Assembly (NCBI GenBank): GCA_937927435.1
Contig: CALBDW010000091.1
Location: forward strand, 1 to 24,928
Length of the DNA stretch: 24,928 nucleotides
Reading direction: 5' to 3'
Source: an uncultured Bdellovibrionales bacterium
GTDB taxonomy: Bacteria > Bdellovibrionota > Bdellovibrionia > Bdellovibrionales > JAMPXM01
In this document: positions 1 to 7,736 of the stretch, in pieces
Layout: each line of letters begins with the position of its first letter
Position numbering within the stretch: the first letter of the stretch is position 1
Position numbers and translations under genes: made by a program
The notes under the pieces: generated by a model
Database searches by the model: none
Told to the model about the DNA's origin: nothing
The model's input: only the letters and a program-made list of their open reading frames with translations

Positions 1-253
1 GTGCCTCCCGAGGAGCCTGGCACGAAACCTCACCACGCCATATGACGGAGAGGGGAGTGAGCCAGTTTACAAAAACCGTCCCCCATTGTCCTTTTACGGC
101 TCCGAAAGCCGTTTCTGGGAGCCTCACCCCTCAATTAATGCGAGCTGAACGCTTTTCCTGGTGGGGAACGAATCTTGAATATTTTGCACCCAGGTGTCCA
201 ACCTGGGTTTGGACCCAGGTGTAGGTCGGAATCCCGTTCAGGAGCCGAAGAGC
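1..253 (+). other. Structured leader / intergenic region
   Basis: No convincing gene is seen here. The stretch is rich in inverted repeats: GTGCC/GGCAC at 1-5 and 19-23 enclosing CTCC/GGAG; ACGGCT/AGCCGT at 96-101 and 107-112 followed by only three T; an imperfect long-range pair near 50-61 and 122-131; and three alternating 8-bp arms at 188-220. It may hold the end of an upstream transcription unit and the 5' leader of the gene starting at 254. No known riboswitch class was recognised. Confidence 0.4.
188..220 (+). promoter_or_regulatory. Three-arm alternating stem-loop
   Basis: ACCCAGGT (188-195), ACCTGGGT (201-208) and ACCCAGGT (213-220). The middle arm is the exact reverse complement of both outer arms, so it can pair with either one but not both (loops of 5 and 4 nt). 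A further pair, GTCCAA/TTGGAC, overlaps the same segment. It lies 33 nt before the start codon at 254, where mutually exclusive RNA folds could affect transcription or translation. No T-tract follows. The function is inferred. Confidence 0.45.
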
Positions 254-1558
254 ATGAAAAGAACGACTTGTCAAAAGGTGTTCCGTCAGAGCGCCATAGG
301 GATAGCGGTGGCCATCAGCACGCTGATGGGGCTCTCGTTTGCTGGGGCTCAAACCGCGGAGAAAGCTTCCCCCCGGAAATCTGCCGTTAAGAAGACGGCC
401 ACGAATTCGACGCTTAAGAAGCGCGGTTCGCAGCTTGTGGCGCAAAACTCTACTCCGGTACCGAGCTCGGGGACTTCGGCTCAAGTGAGTGCACAAGTTC
501 CGGTGAAGCCGGTTCAAGAGCAAAAGAGAACGTCACTGCGATGGCGGATTTCGACCGACGCGCGCCAATGGGAAAACTCCAACGAACGTGTTCTTTCGGC
601 GGGCTTCGGTATCACGTTCGACTTCAGCCACATCGTGAACGAAAATCTTTTGTTCAAAGCTGTAACCGGCGCGTCCATGCGAAGCGGTTATGTCCACACG
701 CGTTTCGGTGAAATGAGCGCGCGCAACAGCATCTGGATTTCCGATGGTTACGTGCAAGGATCGCTCGGTTCCGTCTTGAAGTTGAGAGGCGGTATTATCA
801 ACCAAGGCGTTTGGAATGCCTCGCAAGTGAATGACGGCGTTCCGTTCCCCGGCTTGCTCGAAATCATTCGTTTCGGGGATGAATATTTCGTGCAATTAAT
901 GGCCGGCCAAAGTGTTCCCATCGCGCATGAGGATCTGTCGACCCGGACCACTGGCACGGAACCGACGCCGACGTTTATGGCCGAAAGTATCACCATCGGT
1001 CTGCAGCCGCAAAACGCTTGGTTGGGCTTGAGCCTCTTCGGCGGGCACTGGGCTTATCACAATCTTCCGAGGAGCACGGCTCGCGACAGCGATGTCGGCG
1101 GTAACACGCTCGTCGAAGTCGACGGTTGGGACAGACAGTTCAAGTACAGGTTCGAAGGCTGGTTCGCTGGCGCTTCGGGGCAGCTGAACTTCTCGAAAAG
1201 ATCCTATTTATCGGCGCATATCGAGGTTTCGCAGAACACACAGGCCCCCGAAGCTTTCGGGGCTGCGCAAGTCGCCGGTTTGACGTTGACGTTCGGCTTG
1301 CCCAAGAACGTCGATGTCACGTCGGGAGTAGATTTCTTCTTCTCCGAAAGCGATGCATCGCCCGCGTACTATAACAGCACGTTTTACGGTCACAACAACC
1401 GTCAAGGCTACGCGGTTAACCTGGCGGCGAACTTTAGGGATCTCGGGTTTCGTATCGGTGGCATGTTCACAGATGCCGACGTCATCAACCCGAACCCTCT
1501 GCAAGAACGTCAACAACTTTACATGATCAAATTCGAGACGAACTATGCGGCACTCTAA
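254..1558 (+). CDS. Secreted, probable outer-membrane beta-barrel protein
   Basis: The product has 434 residues. I chose the ATG at 254 because GGAG (241-244) lies at good spacing before it and it starts a clear signal peptide: MKRTTC, then a hydrophobic run from IGIAVAIS to LSFAGA, probably cleaved after AGA. A GTG at 194 in frame would add 20 residues and has no such support. After a low-complexity Ser/Thr/Lys/Pro/Val linker (about residues 22-90), the rest alternates hydrophobic and polar residues with many Gly and aromatic positions, like strands of an outer-membrane barrel. No family was recognised by motif. The next gene starts 14 nt before this stop, so the two are probably co-translated. 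Confidence 0.75.
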   Translation: MKRTTCQKVFRQSAIGIAVAISTLMGLSFAGAQTAEKASPRKSAVKKTATNSTLKKRGSQLVAQNSTPVPSSGTSAQVSAQVPVKPVQEQKRTSLRWRISTDARQWENSNERVLSAGFGITFDFSHIVNENLLFKAVTGASMRSGYVHTRFGEMSARNSIWISDGYVQGSLGSVLKLRGGIINQGVWNASQVNDGVPFPGLLEIIRFGDEYFVQLMAGQSVPIAHEDLSTRTTGTEPTPTFMAESITIGLQPQNAWLGLSLFGGHWAYHNLPRSTARDSDVGGNTLVEVDGWDRQFKYRFEGWFAGASGQLNFSKRSYLSAHIEVSQNTQAPEAFGAAQVAGLTLTFGLPKNVDVTSGVDFFFSESDASPAYYNSTFYGHNNRQGYAVNLAANFRDLGFRIGGMFTDADVINPNPLQERQQLYMIKFETNYAAL

Positions 1559-2828
1559 TCAGATTTTCCCTATTGGAATGATGACGATTGCATTCACCGC
1601 CTTGGTGGCGATCGGCTGCATGCGGCCGAAGACATACGCGCCCGACGACCCGGGACTCGGGATCGCGTCCTTTTATGCCAGCCGAGTCGAGCTTGCCGAA
1701 AAGGGGAAGAAGGTCGCCGAAGTGGACGGCTTTTCGATCCCGACCCGGAAGGTCTATACGCTGAGAACTTGCTTGCGTTCGAAAAGAACCGAGCGTCCCG
1801 CGGCGCAAGCGGTGTTCGAATTTTCGGGGAAAGACCTTGAAGGCAAGGAGCGTGAGCCGCTTTACGTGACGACGGATGCGAAGGGTTGCTTTACTTGGAC
1901 CGAGGAAGTGGCGTTCAATTTCTTTGGTGAAGAGGTCTACCTGCCGCTTGAACGGAAAATCACCGCCACTGTTGATAGCGGGCAAAAAGGATCCGTGAAG
2001 ATCCGCTTGGCCGTGAACCCGTGGAATCTCTCGGGAACGGCCAGCGAGGTCGTCGATTTGAACAAAGACTCTCCGCCGCCGGGCGCGCGGATCATGTCGG
2101 CAGAGGAGACACCGCTTTATCTGAACGGTAAGACGCAGAACGCGTATAAGCAGCTCGCGGTTAAAGATATCAAGCTTCGGGCAATCCCGTCTCAGATCGC
2201 GGCGGCTGACGAGCGCGAGGTTCGGGATCTTTATATCCTAATTAAGCCGTCCATTCGCGGCCTCGACGCTCAGAGGAAGGTGGTCGACTTCCCGCTTGAG
2301 GAAGCGACCCTCGCCATGGACGCGAATCTTGTCGCGATTGTTGCCGATCGTAACATGGGCGAACGCAAGTACACGGTGTGGAGCGCGGAATCGGTACCTT
2401 TCCGCGCGACGGAGCGAGGTTTCGTGGCACTCGCTTCGCTGGAACTTCCACCGGTTGAGGGTGATCGCGTTCGATATGAGCTTTTTGTACGCGTGCGGAC
2501 CGTGCCGGAGCTTTTGGGGCTCAACCCCTTCGAAGGCGTGTTGGAATTGGGCTCACATTGGCAAGTCGTGAACTCGCATGTGCTCCCCGAAATCATCCAG
2601 GATTCGAATGTTTTGAATTCCGGTTTCTCAATGGATGAGTCGATTCGCGCGTACGAGAAGACGTTACCTCAGAGTCTCCTGCGCCATCCGAAGACGGAAA
2701 AGCCGGAGTCCGCTCCGTCGACTGACGACGAAAAGTCTGACTCCGCGTCGGCGCAGACGGAAAAGGTGGAGAGCGCCGCTCCCACTCCCACACCCGCTCC
2801 TGAAGTAGTGCCGCAACAAAAAGGTTGA
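1545..2828 (+). CDS. Putative lipoprotein of unknown function
   Basis: The product has 427 residues. Its N-terminus has basic residues, a hydrophobic stretch and AIGC at about residues 22-25, an acceptable lipobox, so Cys25 may be lipidated. An in-frame ATG at 1578 would leave a signal sequence without positive charge, so 1545 is preferred; it overlaps the upstream stop by 14 nt. The middle contains predicted beta-rich segments (for example VSGQ-like and KGSVKIRLAV stretches) of no recognised family. The last 60 or so residues are a Glu/Ser/Pro/Thr-rich disordered tail ending in QQKG. Partnership with the preceding outer-membrane-type protein is inferred only from overlap. Confidence 0.75.
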   Translation: MRHSNQIFPIGMMTIAFTALVAIGCMRPKTYAPDDPGLGIASFYASRVELAEKGKKVAEVDGFSIPTRKVYTLRTCLRSKRTERPAAQAVFEFSGKDLEGKEREPLYVTTDAKGCFTWTEEVAFNFFGEEVYLPLERKITATVDSGQKGSVKIRLAVNPWNLSGTASEVVDLNKDSPPPGARIMSAEETPLYLNGKTQNAYKQLAVKDIKLRAIPSQIAAADEREVRDLYILIKPSIRGLDAQRKVVDFPLEEATLAMDANLVAIVADRNMGERKYTVWSAESVPFRATERGFVALASLELPPVEGDRVRYELFVRVRTVPELLGLNPFEGVLELGSHWQVVNSHVLPEIIQDSNVLNSGFSMDESIRAYEKTLPQSLLRHPKTEKPESAPSTDDEKSDSASAQTEKVESAAPTPTPAPEVVPQQKG

Positions 2829-2834
2829 TGCGGG

Positions 2835-2860
2835 TCCGCGCTTTACGCGTGAAGCGCGGA
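2835..2860. terminator. Stem-loop between convergent genes
   Basis: TCCGCGCTT (2835-2843) pairs perfectly with AAGCGCGGA (2852-2860) around an 8-nt loop. It lies just after the lipoprotein stop and covers the last codons of waaA on the other strand, so it could end transcripts from both sides. Neither side has an immediate T-tract; on the minus strand TTTTT follows about 12 nt later. Confidence 0.5.
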
Positions 2861-4153
2861 TTGAGGAGTTGCAAGAACGTGCCGTTCGATCCACTCGACG
2901 ACACGTTGGGATGACCCGGTTCTTTTTTCGATCTCCGAACGGATCGGTGTCGTGAAATCCACCGCCGAGTGGAGGGCGGACGAAAGCTCTCGCGCCAGAG
3001 AGTCGGCGTCAGCGCAAGTCATGACGGCGGAGAAAGTTTCGCCGATACGAATCGACTGGAATAAAATCGCTTCACGATTGTTCCGATGCTTGGGGCCGAC
3101 CCAAGTCAGGCAGCCGGCCGCCAGCGGTTCCATCACGCTGTGCACGGTTTTCTTAAATGAGCCGCCGACAAAAGCGAACCGGCCCTTTTGGTAGAGTTCG
3201 GCTAAGATGCCGATTTTATCGACGATCAAAATCTCATCTTCATTCCAGGTTTCCGCCGTCGAGTACCTGACCGATTTTAGACCACGCGCCGCGATCTCCT
3301 TCTCGAGCTGCTGAAGATGGGGATCTGTCGGCTCGTGCGGTACGAGGACGAGACGCAAAGGCTCGCTTTTCAGTTTCACGGCCGCAGCAAGAAGAACGGA
3401 TTCATCCTCAGGCCAGGTCGAGCCGGCGATCAGGCATTTTTCACGGCTGACTCCTACAAAGAGCTCTTCGCGCAACGGTTTCGGGTTTGCGAGTCGCGCG
3501 ATGACTTGGTCGTATCTTGTGTCGCCCGTCACTTGTGTGCGGCTTCCGAGACCGAGCTCTTTGAAGACCTCAAAATCGTCTTCGCTTACGCAATCGATGC
3601 GGTCCAAATTCATGAGCACGTTTCGTGAAACCCATTTTCCGATCCCGCGCGCGCGTCCCGATTGTTTCTGCAAAGTTGCGGAAAAGAGCAGGGTCGGAAG
3701 GCCCGCTCGTTTCGCTTGGTGGAGCATCTCGGGCCAGGTGTCGGTTCGGGCGATGAGAAGCGCGAGCGGTTTGTGCCAGTTAAGGAAGGCTTGCAAGTCT
3801 GTGGGGCGATCCCATGGTAAAGGGCATGCGAAGTCGACGCCGGGGAATGAAGCGACGGCTTTCGCAAACGAGGGTGAAAAGTACGTTACGAGGACCTTCT
3901 GCTCGGGATGTCTTTTCTTGAGTAAGTTGATGACGGGTTTTGCGTATTCAAACTCACCCGAAGCACAGTGAATCCAGATCGGGCGTGACTCTTTCGGTTC
4001 GGTGAACCAAGGGGCCCGGCCATTCGGGCCGTTTTTCGAGCGCATGGCGAGGCCCGCGCGCACTTTGGGATTCCAAGCCGCGAGAAGCGAAAAGGCGCCT
4101 CTTAAGATCGGCCAGCCGAGAAGTCGATAAAAAGTGTAGAAGAGGGACTCCAT
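2843..4153 (-). CDS. waaA: 3-deoxy-D-manno-octulosonic acid (Kdo) transferase
   Basis: This 436-residue protein is close to the usual WaaA/KdtA length (about 425). The enzyme transfers Kdo from CMP-Kdo to lipid A precursor at the inner-membrane cytoplasmic face. Visible family features: an N-terminal membrane-associating helix (MESLFYTFYRLLGWPI), WIHCASGEFEYAKP with the conserved SGE glutamate, DTWPEML (matching the family's ELWPN region), AGSTWPEDE, FVGGSF and the MEPLAAG...GP nucleotide-binding segment. I use the ATG at 4153, which fits the family N-terminus; an ATG at 4243 would run 79 nt into the upstream gene. It follows the GT9 gene by 11 nt, so the two are probably one LPS-core operon. 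Confidence 0.9.
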   Translation of the reverse strand: MESLFYTFYRLLGWPILRGAFSLLAAWNPKVRAGLAMRSKNGPNGRAPWFTEPKESRPIWIHCASGEFEYAKPVINLLKKRHPEQKVLVTYFSPSFAKAVASFPGVDFACPLPWDRPTDLQAFLNWHKPLALLIARTDTWPEMLHQAKRAGLPTLLFSATLQKQSGRARGIGKWVSRNVLMNLDRIDCVSEDDFEVFKELGLGSRTQVTGDTRYDQVIARLANPKPLREELFVGVSREKCLIAGSTWPEDESVLLAAAVKLKSEPLRLVLVPHEPTDPHLQQLEKEIAARGLKSVRYSTAETWNEDEILIVDKIGILAELYQKGRFAFVGGSFKKTVHSVMEPLAAGCLTWVGPKHRNNREAILFQSIRIGETFSAVMTCADADSLARELSSALHSAVDFTTPIRSEIEKRTGSSQRVVEWIERHVLATPQSALHA

Positions 4154-4164
4154 AATTAATTCGC

Positions 4165-5304
4165 TTACACCCCAAACTTGCCCGCGCCTAAAATTCTTGC
4201 CGCTTCGTGCGCGACGGTTTCGGGCAAAAGGGAGGTTAAACATTTTTTATATGCGTCGCTTCGACACTTGCCGCGTCCGTCTTTTGAGCACGGTTTGCAA
4301 GGTAGCTGTGATACCGGTACCTCTAATACTATTGAAGTCCGACGACTTGGGTAACCGAAAGCAGTCGGGCCGATCAAAGCCAACGTGGGCCGTTCCATAA
4401 GATCGGCCACATGAAGAATGCCCGTGTCTCCCGAGACAACGAGATCCGCTTTTTTGACCAGCGCCGCGCTCTCATTGAGGGTCAGACGGCCTGCGAGATT
4501 TAGTGTTCGTTCCGGCGCGGCCGCCGCGATTTCAGAAATGAAGTCGTCGTCGGGGCCGCCGACGAAAATGATGCTTGCGCCGCGAAGTTCTCGAACGAGG
4601 GCTCTCCAATGCTCAATCGGCCAGCGTTTCATTTCCCAGGCGGCGCTGGGAGCTGCGACCACCCAGGGACGTGGGAGCGTTTCGAGACGTTTCAATATGT
4701 CTGGTGGCAGTCCCGCTTTCGACCAAAACTGCGGCCCTTCAGGTTGGCTCGTGGACAACCCCCATTTCTTAAGTGGCCAAAGGTACGAGTCCGAGCCCCG
4801 GTAAGGGACGGGTAAAACGTGGCGCAGGCGCAGGCGGAAAAACAGCCAGCGCCGAATGCGCTCTTTCGGGCGCCGAAGGAAGTTGACTCGCCAGTTCCGG
4901 GTGCGAAAGACCCACGAAAAGATTCGTGAACGCAAGTTGCTGTGGGCATCGTAGAGATGCGTGTATCCCTCGCCGCCGAGTCGCCAGGCGCGGCGGATGA
5001 GGCCCCTGAGCCCCTCTTTGCGGTCAAAAGCGATGACCTGATGGAGATGTGGGTGATCTTTGAGCAGAGGGGCAAAATCGCCGCGAACGAGCCAATCGAT
5101 CCGTGCTTCCGGATACCGCCGATGAAAGGCGGCCGGCACCGGCGACGCTTGCACAATGTCGCCGAAACTTGAAAAGCGGATCACGAGCAGTTTTGGGGCC
5201 GAGGGATTTCGCGAATCCCTCGGCGATGTGGATGAACTTTCACTTGGCGACACTTGGAAACGGTAACTTCTAACGGGCCGCTTTTCAAGCGTGGGCGCTT
5301 TCAC
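4165..5304 (-). CDS. Glycosyltransferase family 9 (heptosyltransferase-like)
   Basis: Up to 379 residues. The N-terminal Rossmann half has KLLVIRFSSFGDIVQASPV, the ADP-heptose:LPS transferase start motif, and the C-terminal half has VVSGDTGILHVADLM and ALIGPT, the sugar-nucleotide site. It probably adds a heptose or similar sugar to the LPS inner core in the cytoplasm, before or after the waaA product acts. The C-terminal CKPCSKDGRGKC cluster also occurs in GT9 enzymes. The GTG at 5304 overlaps the preceding XRE gene by 20 nt and has no clear ribosome site, and the first 37 residues are Ser/Pro/Arg-rich and atypical. The true start may be later, but no in-frame ATG exists near the motif. WaaC, WaaF and WaaQ cannot be told apart by eye. 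Confidence 0.85.
   Translation of the reverse strand: MKAPTLEKRPVRSYRFQVSPSESSSTSPRDSRNPSAPKLLVIRFSSFGDIVQASPVPAAFHRRYPEARIDWLVRGDFAPLLKDHPHLHQVIAFDRKEGLRGLIRRAWRLGGEGYTHLYDAHSNLRSRIFSWVFRTRNWRVNFLRRPKERIRRWLFFRLRLRHVLPVPYRGSDSYLWPLKKWGLSTSQPEGPQFWSKAGLPPDILKRLETLPRPWVVAAPSAAWEMKRWPIEHWRALVRELRGASIIFVGGPDDDFISEIAAAAPERTLNLAGRLTLNESAALVKKADLVVSGDTGILHVADLMERPTLALIGPTAFGYPSRRTSIVLEVPVSQLPCKPCSKDGRGKCRSDAYKKCLTSLLPETVAHEAARILGAGKFGV
5198..5224 (-). promoter_or_regulatory. Perfect 11-bp hairpin at GT9 5' end
   Basis: GCCGAGGGATT and AATCCCTCGGC pair perfectly around a 5-nt CGCGA loop. The hairpin lies immediately before the codons for the conserved KLLVIR start of the GT9 enzyme, inside its predicted atypical N-terminal extension. 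No T-tract follows on the minus strand. It could be a leader structure if translation really begins later, or a coding coincidence. Confidence 0.4.
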
Positions 5305-5638
5305 GGCGTGTTGTTTTTCGCCGCGCGCCTCCTCTCATGCGGCTGCCGCTTCGACCGCTGGAGCGTCCGCCGCGGCGGCCACGGGAGACTAAATGCGATT
5401 CCAAGTACGCTCTGGTTTCCGCGAGAATCTTATTGACTACTTCGTTCGCGGGAATTTTATAAAGGTCGATCAAAACAGCAATTGTTTCGAGCGGGGGCGA
5501 AACCAAGCCTCGTTCCCAGTTCGACACGAACTGGGGGGACGCGTAGCCGAGTACCCTCGCAACATCCAGTTGGCTTAGTCCGGCATCGAGGCGTTTCTGT
5601 CGGAGATAATCGTTTAAATTTCGCATCACAAGTCGCAT
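5285..5638 (-). CDS. XRE-family DNA-binding regulator with Arg/Gly-rich tail
   Basis: The product has 117 residues. A Cro/CI-type helix-turn-helix covers about residues 6-65: LRQKRLDAGLSQLDVARVLG, then SPQFVSNWERG as recognition helix, then SPPLETIAVL. The C-terminal third is very basic (RGRRGGRSSGRSGSRMRGG) and may bind nucleic acid nonspecifically. The ATG at 5638 has a near-perfect ribosome site, AAGGAGGA (5644-5651, minus strand). The gene is divergent from a paralogue starting at 6144 that shares GY.SPQFVSNWERGL. Its 3' end overlaps the GT9 start, so it may be co-transcribed with LPS genes. Targets are unknown. Confidence 0.85.
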   Translation of the reverse strand: MRLVMRNLNDYLRQKRLDAGLSQLDVARVLGYASPQFVSNWERGLVSPPLETIAVLIDLYKIPANEVVNKILAETRAYLESHLVSRGRRGGRSSGRSGSRMRGGARRKTTRRESAHA

Positions 5639-5875
5639 GGTGTTCCTCCTTGGAGCGGAGAGCGCCGAGTGTGTAAGGGGGTGGCGCGTATCCGAAATTT
5701 CTTCCTGATTTCAATCATTTACCTATTCCCTATTAGTTTTGGTAACTCCTCTCGTCCCATGGGCATGGCTTCACGGTAATGGATTCAATTGCCGATGTTT
5801 AGAATCTTGATGAAGAGTTAGGCGCCTGCGAATTAAACAAAGGAAGTTGTAAAAAAGGGCGGTGCAGAAGATACC

Positions 5876-5903
5876 CGCTTAGGAAAACGAACGCTTAGGA
5901 AAA
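5876..5903. repeat. Direct repeat CGCTTAGGAAAA, two copies
   Basis: Exact 12-bp copies at 5876-5887 and 5892-5903 are separated by CGAA, so the period is 16 bp (about 1.5 helical turns). A tandem pair in the shared control region of two XRE genes could be an operator. This is inferred from position only. Confidence 0.4.
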
Positions 5904-6091
5904 TCGAAACTGCTGAACTTATTCGCGTGTCGGATCTTGTTTATCGCGTCTTTATGCTGATCTTCGTCGAAGGTTTGCCTCGATAAACATCCTGCGAGCG
6001 CGTTCGAGTGTGGCGGCGAATGTAAAATTTGTTTTAAGAGGTCCTCTGCGCGATGTTTGTCGTTGTCGTTATGAGCGAAGAGGTCGTAAAA
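5879..6091 (-). pseudogene. Start-less open stretch, possible gene remnant
   Basis: A 70-codon open frame runs from just after a TAG (6092-6094) to TAA at 5879-5881. It has no ATG, GTG or TTG. The translation looks protein-like and contains two similar segments, DKHRAEDLLKQI and DQHKDAINKI, as in a helical repeat. It may be a decayed gene whose start was lost or frameshifted. An open stretch this long can also arise by chance. Confidence 0.25.
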
Positions 6092-6143
6092 CTAGAGGTG
6101 CAAAGACGCACAATTTTTTGGTTTGTTTATTGAGGAGTTTAAA

Positions 6144-6416
6144 GTGAAAAAACGTGGTGGATTGGCGGCCTTTCTGAAAGAAAAGCGCATTGCTGCTGGA
6201 TTGACTCAGTCGGAGGTTGCGAAGAAGTTAGGCTATTCCTCTCCTCAGTTTGTGTCGAACTGGGAGCGGGGCTTGGCTAATCCTCCGGTTTTTGTGCTTC
6301 GTGATTTGACGAAGATGTACAAAGTGCCGGTTGAGCAGATGTGCGATTTGATCGTTGAGGATTTCAAACAAGAGCTCCAGCGTGAGCTTTCGGCTGGACG
6401 TCGTCGTGGCCGCTAA
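6144..6416 (+). CDS. XRE-family DNA-binding regulator, short paralogue
   Basis: The product has 90 residues. GTG at 6144 is chosen as start because GAGGAG (6132-6137) sits 6 nt before it; a TTG at 6123 has no such site. The helix-turn-helix spans about residues 5-62: LKEKRIAAGLTQSEVAKKLG and SPQFVSNWERGLANPP. The protein ends in a short basic GRRRGR tail, a reduced form of the long Arg/Gly tail of its divergent paralogue at 5285-5638. The GTG start and AT-richer codons differ from neighbouring enzymes. It is probably an autoregulator or local repressor, but the target is not visible. Confidence 0.85.
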   Translation: MKKRGGLAAFLKEKRIAAGLTQSEVAKKLGYSSPQFVSNWERGLANPPVFVLRDLTKMYKVPVEQMCDLIVEDFKQELQRELSAGRRRGR

Positions 6417-6451
6417 CAAATTGACTCGTTTCCGTATTGATTAATACAGTC

Positions 6452-6486
6452 GTCCGGGGTCTTGTTGTTCAATCGTGACTCCGGAC
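6452..6486 (+). terminator. Stem-loop after XRE gene
   Basis: GTCCGGGGTC (6452-6461) pairs with GACTCCGGAC (6477-6486) over 10 bp with one G-U, with a 15-nt loop. It lies 36 nt after the XRE stop. The downstream region is pyrimidine-rich but lacks an immediate T-run, so factor-independent termination is uncertain. Confidence 0.4.
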
Positions 6487-6575
6487 ATCTCTCCTCGCTA
6501 GCCGCTCTTTTTCTCTCGAATCCAAATTCCGATCGTTTTAATTTTGTCAATCGAGCGCGGATTCCTCTCGTGCGC

Positions 6576-6604
6576 ATGACAATTGAGGGGCATGCTGATA
6601 GCTT
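6576..6604 (+). promoter_or_regulatory. Possible sigma-70 promoter for alcohol dehydrogenase
   Basis: ATGACA (6576-6581) is five of six to the -35 consensus, with a 17-bp spacer before TAGCTT (6599-6604), a weak -10. The predicted transcript would start about 50 nt before the ATG at 6665. Confidence 0.28.
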
Positions 6605-6664
6605 TTTCAAGCGTGATCGATTTTCCCGCTTTTCAGCATCGGAGTATGGGAAGAAAGGTGTTCT

Positions 6665-7714
6665 ATGACGCTGGTGAATGCATATGCTGCGTTTGTTCCT
6701 TACACGAAAGAGACGCCGCTCAGGCCGTATCAGTTCGAACGAAGGGACGTGGGCCCGAACGACGTTCAGATCGACATCCTTTATTGCGGAGTCTGCCATT
6801 CGGACCTTCATACGGTGAATGGCGACTGGGGAGAGACGCCGATGCCAATCGTGCCCGGCCATGAGATCGTGGGGCGGGTCGAGAAAGTGGGTGAGAAAGT
6901 TCAGAAGTTCAAAGTCGGTGACACCGTCGGCGTCGGTTGCTTCGTTGATTCCTGCCGGACATGCGACTCGTGCCGCGAAGGGCTCGAACAGTATTGTGAG
7001 AAGGGCGCAACGATGACCTACGGCAGCCCCGATCCGCGTGGCGGGATCACGCAAGGAGGATATTCGACGAAGATTGTCGTCGACGAAAACTACGTCGTGC
7101 GGGTGCCGGCGAAAGTTCCACTCGAGCGGGCGGCGCCGTTGCTTTGTGCCGGAATCACGACATATTCGCCGCTTCGGCATTGGAAGATCAAGAAAGGTGA
7201 TCGCGTCGCGGTTGCGGGTTTGGGCGGCCTCGGTCACATGGGAGTTAAGTTCGCGGTGAGTATGGGGGCCGAGGTGACTGTCTTAAGTACGTCTGAAAAG
7301 AAGAAGGAAGACGCGCTCAGTCTCGGCGCGCATAAGTTCATCGTCACGAAAGATGCCGAGCAGATGAAGGGTGCGAGAAATTACTTCGACTTCATTCTAA
7401 ACACCATCTCGGCGCCGCATGATTATAACGAGTATCTTTCGCTTTTACGGCGTGACGGCACAATGGTGTTGGTTGGATTGCCGGATCCTCAGCCGGTGGC
7501 CGCTTTCTCGCTCGTACCGAAGCGGCGGCGGCTGGCGGGTTCGTTGATCGGCGGCATCGCCGAAACCCAAGAGATGCTCGACTACTGCGCTGAACACGGG
7601 ATTGCGGCCGATGTCGAGGTTATCCGCATGAACCAAATCAATGAAGCTTACGAACGCATGGTGAAAGGAGACGTTCGCTATCGTTTCGTGATTGATCTTC
7701 AAAGTTTGAAATAA
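6665..7714 (+). CDS. yahK: Zinc-dependent NAD(P) alcohol dehydrogenase / aldehyde reductase, YahK-like
   Basis: The product has 349 residues, the same length as E. coli YahK, which reduces aldehydes to alcohols using NADPH. It belongs to the cinnamyl-alcohol-dehydrogenase branch of medium-chain dehydrogenases. Catalytic zinc ligands are Cys44 in GVCHSD and His66 in PGHE; structural zinc ligands are Cys97, Cys100, Cys103 and Cys111. LLCAGITTYSPLRHW and the dinucleotide motif GLGGLGHMG follow, and the C-terminus has INEAYERM..GDV.YRFVID, typical of YahK. The cytoplasmic enzyme probably detoxifies or ferments aldehydes; the substrate is not predictable. It stands alone between a terminator-like stem upstream and a strong one downstream. 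Confidence 0.92.
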   Translation: MTLVNAYAAFVPYTKETPLRPYQFERRDVGPNDVQIDILYCGVCHSDLHTVNGDWGETPMPIVPGHEIVGRVEKVGEKVQKFKVGDTVGVGCFVDSCRTCDSCREGLEQYCEKGATMTYGSPDPRGGITQGGYSTKIVVDENYVVRVPAKVPLERAAPLLCAGITTYSPLRHWKIKKGDRVAVAGLGGLGHMGVKFAVSMGAEVTVLSTSEKKKEDALSLGAHKFIVTKDAEQMKGARNYFDFILNTISAPHDYNEYLSLLRRDGTMVLVGLPDPQPVAAFSLVPKRRRLAGSLIGGIAETQEMLDYCAEHGIAADVEVIRMNQINEAYERMVKGDVRYRFVIDLQSLK

Positions 7715-7736
7715 CCGCGCAACAGCAATGTAACAT

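Larger units (their letters stand above)
5652..6131. other. 480-bp gap between divergent XRE genes
   Basis: No complete gene is seen. The gap holds a 12-bp direct repeat CGCTTAGGAAAA at 5876-5887 and 5892-5903, an 11-bp palindrome AGAGGTCCTCT at 6037-6047, and a 70-codon minus-strand open stretch without a start codon (5879-6091). It should contain the promoters of both regulators, but no strong -35/-10 pair was found. Base composition is visibly more AT-rich than the flanking housekeeping genes. Confidence 0.5.

Noticed and set aside
6413..7237. 274-codon minus-strand open frame
   Set aside because: It lies antisense to the first half of the clearly recognised alcohol dehydrogenase, and its translation shows no domain.
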